64,000 nucleotides of DNA. Origin: Zygnema cylindricum. Taxonomy: Eukaryota; Streptophyta; Zygnematophyceae; Zygnematales; Zygnemataceae. The stretch is from contig JBBHKE010002644.1 of NCBI GenBank assembly GCA_037447655.1, forward strand, positions 243,824 to 307,823, in the 5' to 3' direction. The position numbers and the translations under genes are program-made. Position 1 is the first letter of the stretch; every line of letters starts with the position of its first letter. The notes below the pieces were generated by a model, which did not search any database, had not been told where the DNA came from, and worked only from the letters and a program-made list of their open reading frames with translations. Of this stretch, positions 53,981 through 64,000 are shown one piece after another.

Positions 53981-55469
53981 TGAAATTCTAGGGGCTCCAT
54001 TGCCACACAGAATTCGCAGGTCTTAAGGAAGCTAATCTAGAAAGTGCCGATTCCAAGTTTATATAAACCCAAATGATTAACCCCTTGACAATCAAAGCCT
54101 AATTAAAGCTTCACCCCTGTGAAATAAGACTTTCTGTGTGCTCAGTTCCACCACAGAATGCAAAGTTAGAATATGAGTTTTGGATAACATTTCCCACTTT
54201 GAATTTCCCTTAGAAATTCAGCCACCCTGGAAGGCAAACAATCTGACCGACTACACCCCTATGTAGCCTAGACTCCCTTGAGTTCGCTGCAAAAAGAATC
54301 ACTGAAAATAGTCAAGTAAATTGATAGTTTTGGCTGATCAAAGTTTGCCATTTATACAAGATGCTCTCTGGGAGAGGAAGCAATCTACCAAAAATATTCT
54401 AAGTCCTAAAACCTACTCACAACCCCTCTAGACCAATTAAAATGTAGCACACTACATAATGTACATAGAAAGTACGGTAGCCGCCGTACTTTATGTACGA
54501 AAATATTCGGCACCACTCTCAGTCTGCCACGTGGCATACAAGTCATCGTCATTCTGTCCTTTTCTTATTCGGCATCCAATAGGATGATGCCACGTATCAT
54601 TTCCTTTTTATTCGTGAATTACGGTAAGATATTCTCTCCGGCATTCCGGCACTCACGCGTGCTGTCCGTTTGCAATTCGGCGATCAATGTCAGCCGTCCG
54701 ATCTGACGGCGCGCCGAATTATGTTGACCGTTGAAATTCCTTCAATGTTGACCGTTGAATTTCTGCGGTCGTCATCCAATTGTTGACCGTTGACATTATA
54801 CAATCGTCGTACGATCGTGTGAGTGTACCGTACAAGAAAGTACAGGTGCCGAAGTACTTTTTGTACGATCCTTGTACGACATCGCCATAATGTGACAGTT
54901 GTCACATCCGGACTCGTTATCTTGCTTTCTGGAGATCACGCAATCCTCTAAGAACATGCCACGTGTCATCCGGTAGTGGCGGTGCTCGAAAATGCCACGT
55001 CACTCACTCCGGAATCACGGCTCGCACCACGGTCGTCGATTCAAACACAAATTGTATCTGGGTCGTCGAAACAAATGTCCGTACCAATTGTTTCGCAACT
55101 GGCTCTATGTTCTAAATGTCGTTAACCTAGTTTAATGGAAATCTCTTTGTATAAATGTATATATATTCATCAAACTCTATATACTTTAACACTAATCGTA
55201 GACTTAACGGATAGTGCTAACCGCTCCGGGATGCTTGACGGACAGTAGGTACCAGGTTCAAATCCTGGGTCCGTCAAATGTGTTTTTAGTAAATCTTCCT
55301 TTATCTACTCCAGTCTCTCTGAAGCGCTTAGGCAGCCATAGCTCTAGCTCCCTATCTAGCTTTCAGTGACTACAACAAGTGTGGGATCTTGGAGAAGGGA
55401 GTCAGAGGCAGTCTGCCTCTACTTATTTTCTTTCCTAAACCAGACCTAGAAAATACTCAAATATCAACA
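53981..55469 (-). repeat. Element C 3' LTR
   Basis: On - it starts TGTTGATATTTGAGTATTTTC. Blocks shared with A, D and E: TTTTCTAGG, tRNA-like block at 55205-55277, and hairpin at 54271-54285. Confidence 0.85.
55205..55277 (+). other. Antisense tRNA-like block in LTR C (3' copy)
   Basis: The clearest example. D-arm-like GACTTAACGGATAGTGC, later TTGACGGAC (55235-55243), AGTAGGTA, T arm CCAGG-TTCAAAT-CCTGG (55252-55268), then GTCCGTCAA (55269-55277). The outer 9-bp helix is perfect. GGTTCAAATCC is a perfect B-box core. Confidence 0.65.
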
Positions 55470-55487
55470 CTCCCCTTATTTTCTAGT

Positions 55488-57524
55488 CTATCTTTCTTTC
55501 GACTTCCACACACAAATAAACAAACACTCCCTCCCCCTTTTTCTAATCTTTTTCCTTTTCTTTTCATGAAACTTTGAGACAATACCCTCATAATTTAAAA
55601 TGTCTTTTAGACAAGCTAATTTAAATATTCCATCTTGATGATCAAAAATGTTATTTAGCATCCCACTTTTAATAAATCCGAGCAACGATTTTATCCACCC
55701 CATCCCTTTTCCATCCACACAAAGTCCGATTTCCCCCTTGTAGTTCAAACAGCTAGCCCCATCTCCAACTTGCAACACATACCCTGATGCTAACCCTTTT
55801 ACAGGTACACCTTCATAAACAACATCACTCCCATTAGTGATGTCAAAACCATTACCCCCCAAATTTATCCTTAAATCAAGAGTCCCCGCTAAGTTCTTTA
55901 TAAAGTCTACATCTTCCGTTCTCATATTTTTGTCCATGATACCCACCTCTTTTTCTGAAGTTTCCTCACTCTCTCCCATGGAATTCTTTCCACCATCACT
56001 TTCTAATTTTATTCCCAATAAATGTTTCTCCTCCCCTAAACCTTTCATTAAATAATCCTCTTCTTCCCTATCCTTTAAAACCCCCTCTAGATTTACTTCT
56101 CCCCTTTCATTGGAATCCGTTGAAGTCTCCTTTTCCGACCAGTTTTCTGTTTCTAAAATATCAATAAAATTATCATCATTATTTTTATTTTTCCCTTTTT
56201 CAATTATGGATCCTAGATCTGACTTTTTCATTTCTAAGTCATCCTTTCTACACTCCTTCACATCCTCATCAAGTCTAATTCCCACAACTACCTCCTCTCT
56301 TTTTACTTCCCTTATACCTCCAAAAGCACACTGTTGCCTTTGTGGAATTTTTGTATGTATTTCACACTTCTCCATACTACCAATGTGGAGAAGCTCCAAA
56401 ATATCTTCATCCTCTTTCTCCTCTTCCCCCTCTTCCTCTTCATCCACATTACAACTTCTAAGTTCCTCCAAACGAGGACATTCCTCCATATAATGACCCG
56501 ATTCTCTACAAAAGAAGCAAACCCCTTTTTTCAAAGCTCCCCTTTCTTTTCCTCTCTCTCTCTTTCCACCAAAGTTCCGATAAGGTTTACCTTTGTCTTT
56601 CTTCCTCTCATCACGCTTCCGCCAATCACCATCACTCCTCTCATCACGCTTCCGCTTGTCACCGCCATTCCTCTCATCATGCTTCCGCCAATCACCACCA
56701 GCTGTTAGTGCATTCACCCTATCACTTCCCCTACGAAGCTCCAAAGTGCTTTCCCTCATAAGAATCATCCCCATGGTAATGCTCCAAGTCCATGAGGAGC
56801 CCTCCATTTCTTGCATACGGTTAATTATGTTTTCATACTCATCTGGGAGTTTCATGATTAGTGTGTTAATCTTTCTCTCCTCAGATTCTACATACCCTGC
56901 ACTAGCAAGCTCAACATATAACGCAGCAATATCATTGCAAAACTCTATCATGCTACCGCCTTTATAAACATAGGCCTCTATTTCATGTTTTACTAGTTGT
57001 TGCCTCTGTATAGTCTCACTCTTATAAATCTGAATTAGTGTTTCCCAAATTTTCGAAGACTTGGTTAGATTTAACAAAGTGATAGCTATAGACTTAGACA
57101 CGTATCTAAGTATGAGATGTTTTGCTACAGTGTTTTTGTATTCCCATATTTTTCTATCATTTTCTTCAGTTTTTGGTTCAGTTATAGTCCGTACAAGTGG
57201 AACTGTAGCCGAGAGCCTAGCTCCCCTCACCATTGGTGTTCCTTTTTCCTTCTCCCAGTTTCCCCCTTCCATGGGAATGATCTTCCCTTCACCTTCCGTT
57301 GCATTTGAAATTTGGTTGGTTTTCTTGGAAGTCCCAGATGAATCTCCGAAGTGAGTTCCACCAAAGATGGGTGGCGCAGACCTCACTTGTCCCGAAACAA
57401 TCCCCCACAAGTGTTTTTCGAAAAGCAATCCCTCCATCGTAAACTCCCAATAAGTGAAGTCTGTTCCATCAAACATAGGCACCCTAGATGGTGGGCCTAT
57501 AACCTGAAATTCTATGGGCTCCAT
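55488..57524 (-). CDS. Element C Gag fused to RNase H remnant
   Basis: 678 codons from the ATG at 57524, which lies in the 5' LTR. Residues 1-230 match the Gag of element A (motifs PPSRVPMFDGTDFTYWE and YVYKGGSMIEFCND). A run of 'RKRDERxxGDWRKRDER' repeats follows, then the zinc knuckle C-x2-C-x4-H-x4-C (FFCRESGHYMEECP, about 56470-56525). An acidic linker then runs on to an RNase H remnant (DITNGSD, ASGYVLQVGDGASC, MGWIKSLLGFIKSG). Protease, integrase and the RT core are gone, yet no stop interrupts. The RNase H acidic residues are mostly lost. It is collinear with D (2894-3910). Confidence 0.85.
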   Translation of the reverse strand: MEPIEFQVIGPPSRVPMFDGTDFTYWEFTMEGLLFEKHLWGIVSGQVRSAPPIFGGTHFGDSSGTSKKTNQISNATEGEGKIIPMEGGNWEKEKGTPMVRGARLSATVPLVRTITEPKTEENDRKIWEYKNTVAKHLILRYVSKSIAITLLNLTKSSKIWETLIQIYKSETIQRQQLVKHEIEAYVYKGGSMIEFCNDIAALYVELASAGYVESEERKINTLIMKLPDEYENIINRMQEMEGSSWTWSITMGMILMRESTLELRRGSDRVNALTAGGDWRKHDERNGGDKRKRDERSDGDWRKRDERKKDKGKPYRNFGGKRERGKERGALKKGVCFFCRESGHYMEECPRLEELRSCNVDEEEEGEEEKEDEDILELLHIGSMEKCEIHTKIPQRQQCAFGGIREVKREEVVVGIRLDEDVKECRKDDLEMKKSDLGSIIEKGKNKNNDDNFIDILETENWSEKETSTDSNERGEVNLEGVLKDREEEDYLMKGLGEEKHLLGIKLESDGGKNSMGESEETSEKEVGIMDKNMRTEDVDFIKNLAGTLDLRINLGGNGFDITNGSDVVYEGVPVKGLASGYVLQVGDGASCLNYKGEIGLCVDGKGMGWIKSLLGFIKSGMLNNIFDHQDGIFKLACLKDILNYEGIVSKFHEKKRKKIRKRGRECLFICVWKSKER
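57490..57504 (-). other. Element C primer-binding site (tRNA-iMet anticodon region)
   Basis: The + strand reads GGTGGGCCTATAACC, one mismatch from the tRNA-iMet anticodon region, adjoining the LTR end at 57505. Confidence 0.7.
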
Positions 57525-58897
57525 TGCCACACAGAATTCGCAGATCCAAAGAAGCTAATCTAGATAGTGTCGACTCCAAGTTTATATAAACCTAAATGAT
57601 TGACCCCTTGACAATCATAACCCCGTTACAGCTTCACCCTAGTGAAATAAGACTTTTTGTGTGCTTAGTTCCACCACAGAATGCAAAGTTAGAATATGAG
57701 ATTTGGACACATTCACCCACTTTGACTTTCCCTTAGAAATGCAGCCACCCTAGTAGGCAAAAACTTTGACCGACCCCACCCTTGTGTAGCTTGGACTTCC
57801 TTCAGTCCGCAGCAAAAAGAATCACTGAAAAAAGTCAAGTAAATTGATAGTAATGGCTGGCAAAAGTTTGCCTTTTATACAAGATGCTCTCTAGGAGAGG
57901 CGGCTACCTACCAGAAAACATTGTAAGTCATAAAAACCTACTCACAACCCCTCTAGACCAATCAAATTGCAGCACACTAAATAATGTACATAGAAAGTAT
58001 GGTAGCCGCCGTACTTTATGTACGAAGATATTTGACACCACTCTCAGTCTGCTACGTGGCGAATAAGTCGCCGCCGTTCTGTCATTTTTCTTCTTCGGCA
58101 TCCTAAAGGATGATGCCGCGTGTCATTTTGACTCGCTGAACTAAATTTTGTTGATCGTTGAATTTCAACGGTCGTCGTTCCGCGTTGACCATTGAAATCC
58201 GCGTCAACTTAGAACAAGTTGAAGTACGGACCAATCATGTCTGTACAGTACAGTAAAGTACATGTGCTGGAGTAATTTTTGTACGACCAATGTACGACAG
58301 CGCCATATTGTGACATTTGTCACATCCAGACTTGTCATCTCACGTTCTGAAAATCCCGTAATCCTGTATGAACTTGCCACGTGTCATCCGAGGTGGCGGT
58401 GCCCGAAAACACATGTCGCCCACTCTGGAATCCCGGCTCGCACGACGGCCGTCGATTCAGATCGAATATTCTATCCAGACCGTTGAAATGAAATGCCATT
58501 TTGTTAATTTTGTGAGGTCCGAATTAGGTGTTTCCATGTATATTCTGTTCCGTATTTTGTCAAATGAAACATACTACTTGGTAATGTTTATATATTTATC
58601 GTACCCTATATACTCTAGCACTAGTCCTAGACTATAGGATAAAGCTATTGTTTATTGGAGATTTGACCTACTTAAGGTGCCAAGATCAAACCCCGGGTGT
58701 GTCAAATCCCATTTTGGTAAATCTACCAATTTCAACTCCTGTCTCTTTAGAAGGCCTAGGCAGCCATTGTTCTAACTCCCTATATAGCCCTTCAGTGACT
58801 ACAATAAGGTTGTGGGCATGGAGAAGGGAGTTAGAGGCAGCTTGACTGTGCCTTTTGCTATCTTTATAAAAACCTAGAAAATACATAAATATTTACA
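57505..58897 (-). repeat. Element C 5' LTR
   Basis: 1393 bp; starts TGTAAATATTTATGTATTTTC on -. Diverged tRNA-like block at 58628-58707 and hairpin GGACT...AGTCC at 57793-57808. Confidence 0.8.
58628..58707 (+). other. Antisense tRNA-like block in LTR C (5' copy)
   Basis: GACTATAGGATAAAGC, then ATTTGAC (58661-58667) pairing with GTCAAAT (58701-58707) around a decayed arm CCAAGATCAAACCCCGG. The sequence differs from the 3' copy but the closing pairs remain. Confidence 0.5.
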
Positions 58898-58902
58898 TGT
58901 TC

Positions 58903-59690
58903 TACGCTTCGTACAAAAGTACGCGATTGAGCTAATTGAACTACGTTTCGTAATAAGTAAGCGAATGAATTAATCGAACTACGCCTCGTACAAAAGTACG
59001 CCAATGAACCAATCGAAACTACACTTTGTACAAAAGTACGCGAATGAACCAATGGAACTACGCCTTGTACAAAAGTACGCAAATGAACTAATCAAATTAC
59101 GCCTCCCACAAAAGTAAGCGAATGAACCTATCAACCTACTTTTTGTTCAAAAGTAAACGAATGAACCAATCAAACTACGCCTCGTACAAAAGTACGCGAA
59201 TGAACCAATCGAACTACGCTTCGTACAAAAGTACGCGAATGAACCAATCAACCTACGCTTTGTACAAAAGTAAACGAATGAACCAATCAAACTACGCCTC
59301 GTACAAAAGTACGCGAATGAACCAATCGAACAACGCTTCGTACAAAAGTATGCGAATGAACCAATCGAACTACGCTTCATACAAAAGTAAACAAATGAAC
59401 CAATCGAACTGCGCCTCATACAAAAGTACGCGAATGAACCAATCGAACTACGCCTCATACAAAAGTACGCCAATGAACCAATCGAACTACGCTTCGTACA
59501 AAAGTACACGAATGAACCAATCGAACTACGCTTCGTACAAAAGTACGCGAATGAACCAATTAAATTATGCCTCCTACAAAAGTAAGCGAATGAACCAATC
59601 AACCTACGCTTTTTACACAAATAGTGAATGAACCAATCAAATTATGCCTTTCACAAAAGTACGAGAATGAACCAATCAAACTACAGTACC
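58903..59690. repeat. 39-bp minisatellite, about 20 units
   Basis: Unit TACGCTTCGTACAAAAGTAC followed by GCGAATGAACCAATCGAAC. Because 39 is divisible by 3, long open frames appear on both strands (+ 59122-59631; - 59620-59147), each a 13-residue repeat. It begins within about 5 bp of the 5' LTR end of element C. I do not treat the frames as genes. Confidence 0.95.
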
Positions 59691-60740
59691 TACGAAAAAA
59701 CATAAGGTACGTGGTACCAAACGAAAACATATAAGCGCCGTACAAATATTAAGGTACTATGCACGCAAATCAAAACCAAAACCAAATTGTAACTGAATTA
59801 TCAAGCAACACAAAACCAAACCACATGCTAACTAAATAATTATATTACAGCACTCAATAGAACTGAGACGCTGTTTCACAATGTTCCTAACAAATTTTTC
59901 ACTTTTCTGTCAAAGGGCACTGCAACCTAGAGACCCGTGCAAAAAAAAATTGTAGAGACCCCTACAAAAAAAATAGTACAAGGTGCATGCAGACAAAAAC
60001 GATCAGCCCCGTACTCTTTTCAGTCGTCAAAAAATTTTGAAAACTTTTCACACGTGGGAATATGTTTTCTTATTTGTGTAAACGGTTTTACCTTGCTTAA
60101 AACACATTGCGATGTGGTTTATGATAAGTTTGAAGATGACGCGACAGTGGGTCGAAAAAATACAAGAGGACAAATTTTCGTACATCCTAAGTTTGAGAAT
60201 GACGCAAATTGTACTCTACAAATTTGGGATTTCTTTGTACTGTTGAAACTTAGGCAGTACCGCGCGAAGTTTTAAAGGAAAATGACAGATTCAAACCCGA
60301 ACTTAGCCACATGGGGCCGTACCCTTAGGCTTAACTTATGGGAGGAATCTTGTGTGATGGTGTAAGTAGAAGTACAAAGATTGTCCGTACTTGAGTTATT
60401 TATCACCAAAACACTAAGCTGACCATCGTTATTAGAGTTGATAACTCTAACTCGATCGCAATTATTTCTCGCCGAAAATCATATTGGACTATAATCTTTC
60501 CCACCTCCTTGCACTACATTAGTCTTTCATCTTCTACTTTCACATGAACACTAGTAAACCCTTAACGCTAATAACGATAGGCAATGTACCTAAAAATGTT
60601 CCTACACGATTTAAGATGACATCGATTATCGTTGTTACACAAAAACGAGGACTTGAAAAGAGAGTGTTCTATATTCGGGATACATTTTCTATCTAAATAT
60701 GGGCCATTACCATTTCTTTCGTCAGTTAGTGGTCGATTGT
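59691..60740. other. Intergenic stretch
   Basis: No recognised gene. Confidence 0.35.
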
Positions 60741-60742
60741 AT

Positions 60743-60934
60743 TTAAGAAATAAATATTCTCTTTCTTTCACCCAGGAGATGTGTAATTGAGCGTACTATC
60801 CACAACGTTCTTTTTTCGCTCTCCAAAAAATAACATTCTAGCATATCTGCCCAATAAGTATGGTTTGTTTCATCAAATATGGGTAGCTTTGGGCGTGGGT
60901 CCATAACTCGTTGACTTGAACCGGCAGGTATCAC
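60743..60934 (-). pseudogene. Relic of a copia gag start with primer-binding site
   Basis: On - the translated sequence RVMDPRPKLPIFDETNHTYW matches the Gag start of A and C (VMGPPSRVPIFNGTGFIYW). The + strand GTGGGTCCATAAC (60895-60907) is the tRNA-iMet anticodon sequence with one mismatch. It decays leftward. No LTR was delimited. Confidence 0.6.
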
Positions 60935-62150
60935 TTTATTGTTTGTTTTGTTATAATTGTTGCAACAGTCAAACTATGCACATAAAATTTCCACACAGTA
61001 CATACAGACCTAAACTTTATTCACCCAGCTAGTACGGATCACTAAAGCTGACCAAAAAATGTAGAGATGGTGAGGAAGGAATTCGTGATTTGTGACTAGT
61101 ATAAATTTCTTCCTATGGGATGGAAGGAAGTTTACCCACGGATTTGCAATCTATAATCAACAAGAAATCAATAAGGGAAAGGTCGTATTAAAATTGTTAA
61201 TTGCTTGGATTCGGAAAGACAATTACGTGCTAGTGGTGGCTATGGTGGAGAATAGTTTGTAGAAATATGGACCGACCTCAAACTTTCGGTCGCCTACAGG
61301 TTTTAAACAGCAATGTAGACTTACCATTGAAGACTGACCCACCAGATATGGTTTACCATCGTTCTTTTTGAATAAAGTCTTATATACTTAAGACATACTT
61401 TTTCGTGGTGAAGAGGAGTTTTAAGTGCGGTGGTTGCAAATCATTGTCGGGGATCACGCTCGATGCCTTAATCCTCTCAAGGACCATTAAAATCTAGTAA
61501 CAGTGGGCAAATTCCCTCGGGAGTTGACGACTTCGAGAGTGGGGATAAAATCGAGGGCCGGGGTACAATCCTCGATTCAAAGAGATGTTTTTGTGAGATG
61601 TCATGTGTATACGAGAGAAAAGGGTTCGGATGGTCGAGTGAGGATCAGACTGGAATGGGAGAGCTTTTAATGGCAACTTGAAACTTCACTAGGTCTTAGG
61701 TGGTGAGGATTCTTTAGGTAGATTTGCCAACTTTATCATGTAAAGGGGAACTCTAAAATCAACTGGTTATACTCAAGCTCACACAATATTCTGCAATATG
61801 ATCCACAAAGAAACCGCCATTGACAGCAACCTCCAGTGGTAAGATCTATCAGGAGGACAGTGGTAAGAACCTGGACCTATCAAGAGGACAGTGGTTAGAA
61901 CCTATCTGGAGGACAGGTCGTGGGATAAGATCCACTATATCTCTGAGTAGGTTGGAGACCCAACCTTCCGTGGGAGAGGAAAGTGAGATTCAATGGGGAA
62001 ATAGTGTTGCCAAGAAAACATATCCGCATGGAAATCCACTGCGTTTGTTTGTATTTGACGACTATTAACGGTGGTGGCAACTTTGGAGACAATGTATAAA
62101 ACGATTACAGAGTCTATTGAAGAATTTAAAAAAGAACAATCAATCATCCG
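60935..62150. other. Intergenic stretch
   Basis: No supported gene; a 25-bp partial duplication AGGAGGACAGTGGTAAGAACC occurs around 61850-61915. Confidence 0.35.
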
Positions 62151-62155
62151 TTCAA

Positions 62156-62286
62156 AGGGAAAAGGGAAAAGGGAAAAGGGAAAAGGGGAAAAAGGAAAAG
62201 GGAAAAAGGGAAAAGGGAAAAAGGGAAAAGGGAAAAAGGGAAAAGGGAAAAAGGAAAAGGGAAAAGGGGAAAAGGGAAAAGGGGCA
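62156..62286. repeat. (GGGAAAA)n/(GGGAAAAA)n simple repeat
   Basis: About 130 bp of G3A4-5 units; gives a Lys/Gly-rich open frame by chance. Confidence 0.95.
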
Positions 62287-62449
62287 GTCGACTCTCCTTT
62301 TTCTATTCCCAAACCCAAAAAGAAAAAGCCTTAAAAGCTCGAATTCTATCTTATATTTTACCCTTTTTCGATGAGTTAAATAATGTTTACGATCAAAGAA
62401 AATTATTTTATTCAAAAACCAATTTTCCAAAAACATCAGCACGTAAAAA

Positions 62450-62888
62450 AATGTTATATTGCACCCAATTTTTTCCTCTCTCCCTTGCTCTCACCCTCTC
62501 CCTTTTCTCCACATCTCTCCCTCTTTGTTCCACTCACCACATTTAACAGACACTTGTGAGAAAATCTCTCTCTTTTCTCTCTATCCCTCTCTCTCCCTCA
62601 CCTGTCATGTTTCCGAAGACACTAATAAGCAGTTCTGTCTTTCCCTCCTATATTTCCGCCATCTCCCTTCAGCTCTCTCCCTCTTCCTCACTCTCCTCCT
62701 CTCCCTTTTTCACCTCTCCTCCTCCTCCCTCTGTATCCTATTTCCGTCGCCTCTCTCATTCTCTCCCCCTCTGCCGTCTCCCCCTATCTCCTCTCCCCCG
62801 CTCTTTCTCTCCCCTTACCTACTCCCCCTCTCCCCTTCTACTATTCTCCCTCTCTCTCCTCTCACTCTCTCTGCTCCTCTCCCCTTCA
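62450..62888. other. CT-rich stretch downstream of the right-edge gene
   Basis: Imperfect (CT)n/(CCCTCT)n. No gene. Confidence 0.5.
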
Positions 62889-63107
62889 CTACCTTGACTT
62901 TCCCCCGCCAGTCGATTTGACCGCCGCGACTCTCTCCACTTTAGGCATCACTTTGGTTTGACTTTCGTGAATATAGGAGAGAGAGATAGTGTCCAAAAGC
63001 CTCCAATCCTGTTCCATGTGGAATAAACGGAAACCTCGCTTTTCAAAAAGCCGTAGAAGGAATTTCAGTCGAGCCGTTTCCGATATCCGGTACAAATCCA
63101 CGATAAT
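62889..63107 (-). CDS. Terminal exon of an unidentified host gene
   Basis: On - a pyrimidine-rich acceptor TTTCTCTAG at 63108 opens a 72-codon exon ending in TAG (62889-62891). It reads IIVDLYRISETARLKFLLRL...FRLFHMEQDWRLLDTISLSYIHE and ends with GGGKSR. The composition is that of a folded protein, unlike the CT-rich surroundings. The pattern of a glycine/phenylalanine turn with FH and a late LSYIHE loosely recalls C-termini of FkbM/METTL24-type methyltransferases, but I cannot confirm this. Further exons lie to the right (63425 onward), and the gene continues beyond or near the window edge. Confidence 0.5.
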   Translation of the reverse strand: MIVDLYRISETARLKFLLRLFEKRGFRLFHMEQDWRLLDTISLSYIHESQTKVMPKVERVAAVKSTGGGKSR

Positions 63108-63354
63108 CTAGAGAAAGAGAGCGAGAGGGAGAGAGGGTGAGAGGGAGAGAGAATGAAGAGAGGATTGTACCGAGGATTGAGAGGGAAAGAGGGAGAGAGG
63201 GAGAGAGGAAGGAGACAGGATTGTACAACCCAGGAAACACCCGAAGAACGAGGGGGGGAGAGAGAGAGAGAAAGGGGGAGAGAGAGGAAATTCTTTGGAG
63301 TCGTCGGATTTGTTCACCTGTAAAAAGCCCAAAACATTTGTTATTTTCGTTATG

Positions 63355-63390
<36 letters not shown>

Positions 63391-63400
63391 TTTTTATCGG
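63108..63400. repeat. GA-rich intron sequence with (GA)n at 63355-63386
   Basis: GGGAGA/GA tracts on + (CT on the gene strand). An acceptor-like TTTTTACAG near 63320 could open a small exon (VNKSDDSKEF), not proven. Confidence 0.6.
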
Positions 63401-63424
63401 ATATATAAAAAAAAAAAAAAATAC

Positions 63425-63820
63425 CTCAAAAGGGGTCTGGAGAGCTTTCCCTTTATAAACCGAAGTATTCGGAGGTCGACTGGCAGGTAAGGGAAGTCTC
63501 CACTCTCTCTCCCTCTCCCTCCCCCCCCTCCCTGGGGCCACTACTCCCCAATGGAGAAGGAGAGGACCTTCTATATCACTCTCCACCCTCACTTTAGCTT
63601 TTTGTCTCTCCCTCCCCCCCTTCTCTATCTCTACTTTTACTTTTTTTTCTAAAGTTATCTCTCTCTCTAAGGGATAAGATTCCTCTCTCCATATAGACCC
63701 ATTTCCATTCCAAGGGAAGTCGAAAGGGAGGGGAGGGAGAGGAGGGGTGGAGGGAGAGAGAGGGAGAGAATTATGTGAATTTTGGGATTTTTTTGATTCC
63801 GGAGGAATTCCCGCGATAAG
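63425..63820 (-). CDS. Possible upstream exon(s) of the right-edge gene
   Basis: On - a frame through IPPESKKSQN...WREESYPLERE and SVYKGKALQTPFE ends at a donor GAG|GTATTT (63425). Parts look coding, parts are CT-repeat translation. Start and number of exons cannot be fixed. Confidence 0.3.
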
Positions 63821-64000
63821 AAAATTTGCGACGGCCGAAAAAACACCTAAAAAAATAGTAATAATAATCATATATAAGCAAACAAAATAAGTAAAAGATA
63901 AACAAAACAAATAAGTTTTGATAAAAAGAAGAACAAAAAAAATTAACAAAAACAGAATATAAAATAAATAAATAAACAAACAAATAAATAAATAAATAAA

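Larger units (their letters stand above)
53981..58897 (-). mobile_element. Element C: non-autonomous copia-type element with one long frame
   Basis: LTRs are 53981-55469 (1489 bp, 3') and 57505-58897 (1393 bp, 5'). Both have TG...CA-type ends, but they are much diverged from each other. Primer-binding site and polypurine tract are present. The interior is about 2 kb and encodes only a Gag-RNase H-remnant protein. Flanks CTGTG (53976-53980) and TGTTC (58898-58902) do not match, so there is no target duplication. The two LTRs may derive from different elements or the ends may be rearranged. Confidence 0.8.

Noticed and set aside
55837-56967. Several + frames over element C
   Set aside because: Antisense shadows of the Gag-RNase H remnant frame.
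59122-59631. 169-codon repetitive protein frame (and its antisense counterpart)
   Set aside because: Both are products of a 39-bp minisatellite whose period is a multiple of three.
62117-62334. Lys/Gly-rich frame and possible telomere-like repeat
   Set aside because: G3A4-5 units differ from plant telomere repeats (TTTAGGG or TTTTAGGG) and vary in length; a simple repeat.

Overview
The window is nuclear DNA of a eukaryote of the green-plant lineage. The evidence is intron-containing genes with GT-AG junctions, abundant Ty1/copia LTR retrotransposons whose primer-binding sites fit the plant initiator tRNA-Met, a GT61 glycosyltransferase, and long AT and GA microsatellites. AT-rich, repeat-dense sequence with gypsy integrases followed by PHD-like fingers would suit a streptophyte alga or an early land plant; this assignment is an inference. 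There is one 10-base assembly gap at 14934-14943.

Layout. 1-200: 3' end of a gypsy-type element. 892-5050: a complete but non-autonomous copia-type element on + ('element D'). 5829-9291: a truncated copia element on - ('B1'). 9292-12900: AT-rich intergenic DNA with a small inverted-repeat element and simple repeats. 12900-14818: an internally deleted copia element on - ('H'). 15170-17790: a scrap of LTR, then a gypsy integrase with PHD-like tail, then a tandem terminal repeat. 17800-20240: purine-rich degenerate repeats. 20238-21440: a solo LTR ('E') with an intact target-site duplication. 21937-22007: a tRNA-like sequence. 23789-33840: the main host gene, on -. 34000-43260: low-complexity repeats and hAT-type MITEs. 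43261-53980: a young, intact copia element ('A', 43612-50047) inserted into the 3' LTR of an older element ('B2'). 53981-58897: a second non-autonomous element ('C', -). 58903-59690: a 39-bp minisatellite. 60743-60934: another gag relic. 62889-63979: part of a second host gene, on -.

The most notable host gene has nine coding exons, with matching splice phases throughout, that join into one reading frame of about 965 codons. It contains two complete copies of a GT61 (DUF563) glycosyltransferase module head to tail. The second module begins inside the exon that ends the first, so this is one two-domain protein and not two adjacent genes. The first copy has a degenerate form of the family's conserved H-G-x-G-L-T-N loop; the second keeps it.

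The copia elements A, C, D and the solo LTR E form one group with unusual shared features. The Gag frame starts inside the 5' LTR and, in A, B1 and C, reads through the primer-binding site. That site matches the anticodon region of tRNA-iMet, not its 3' end, which implies a half-tRNA primer. All these LTRs carry, at an equivalent place in the first few hundred bases, an antisense tRNA-like block with a B-box arm enclosed by a helix whose sequence changes between copies while pairing is kept. C and D have lost protease, integrase and most of reverse transcriptase, yet keep a long frame joining Gag to an RNase H remnant.
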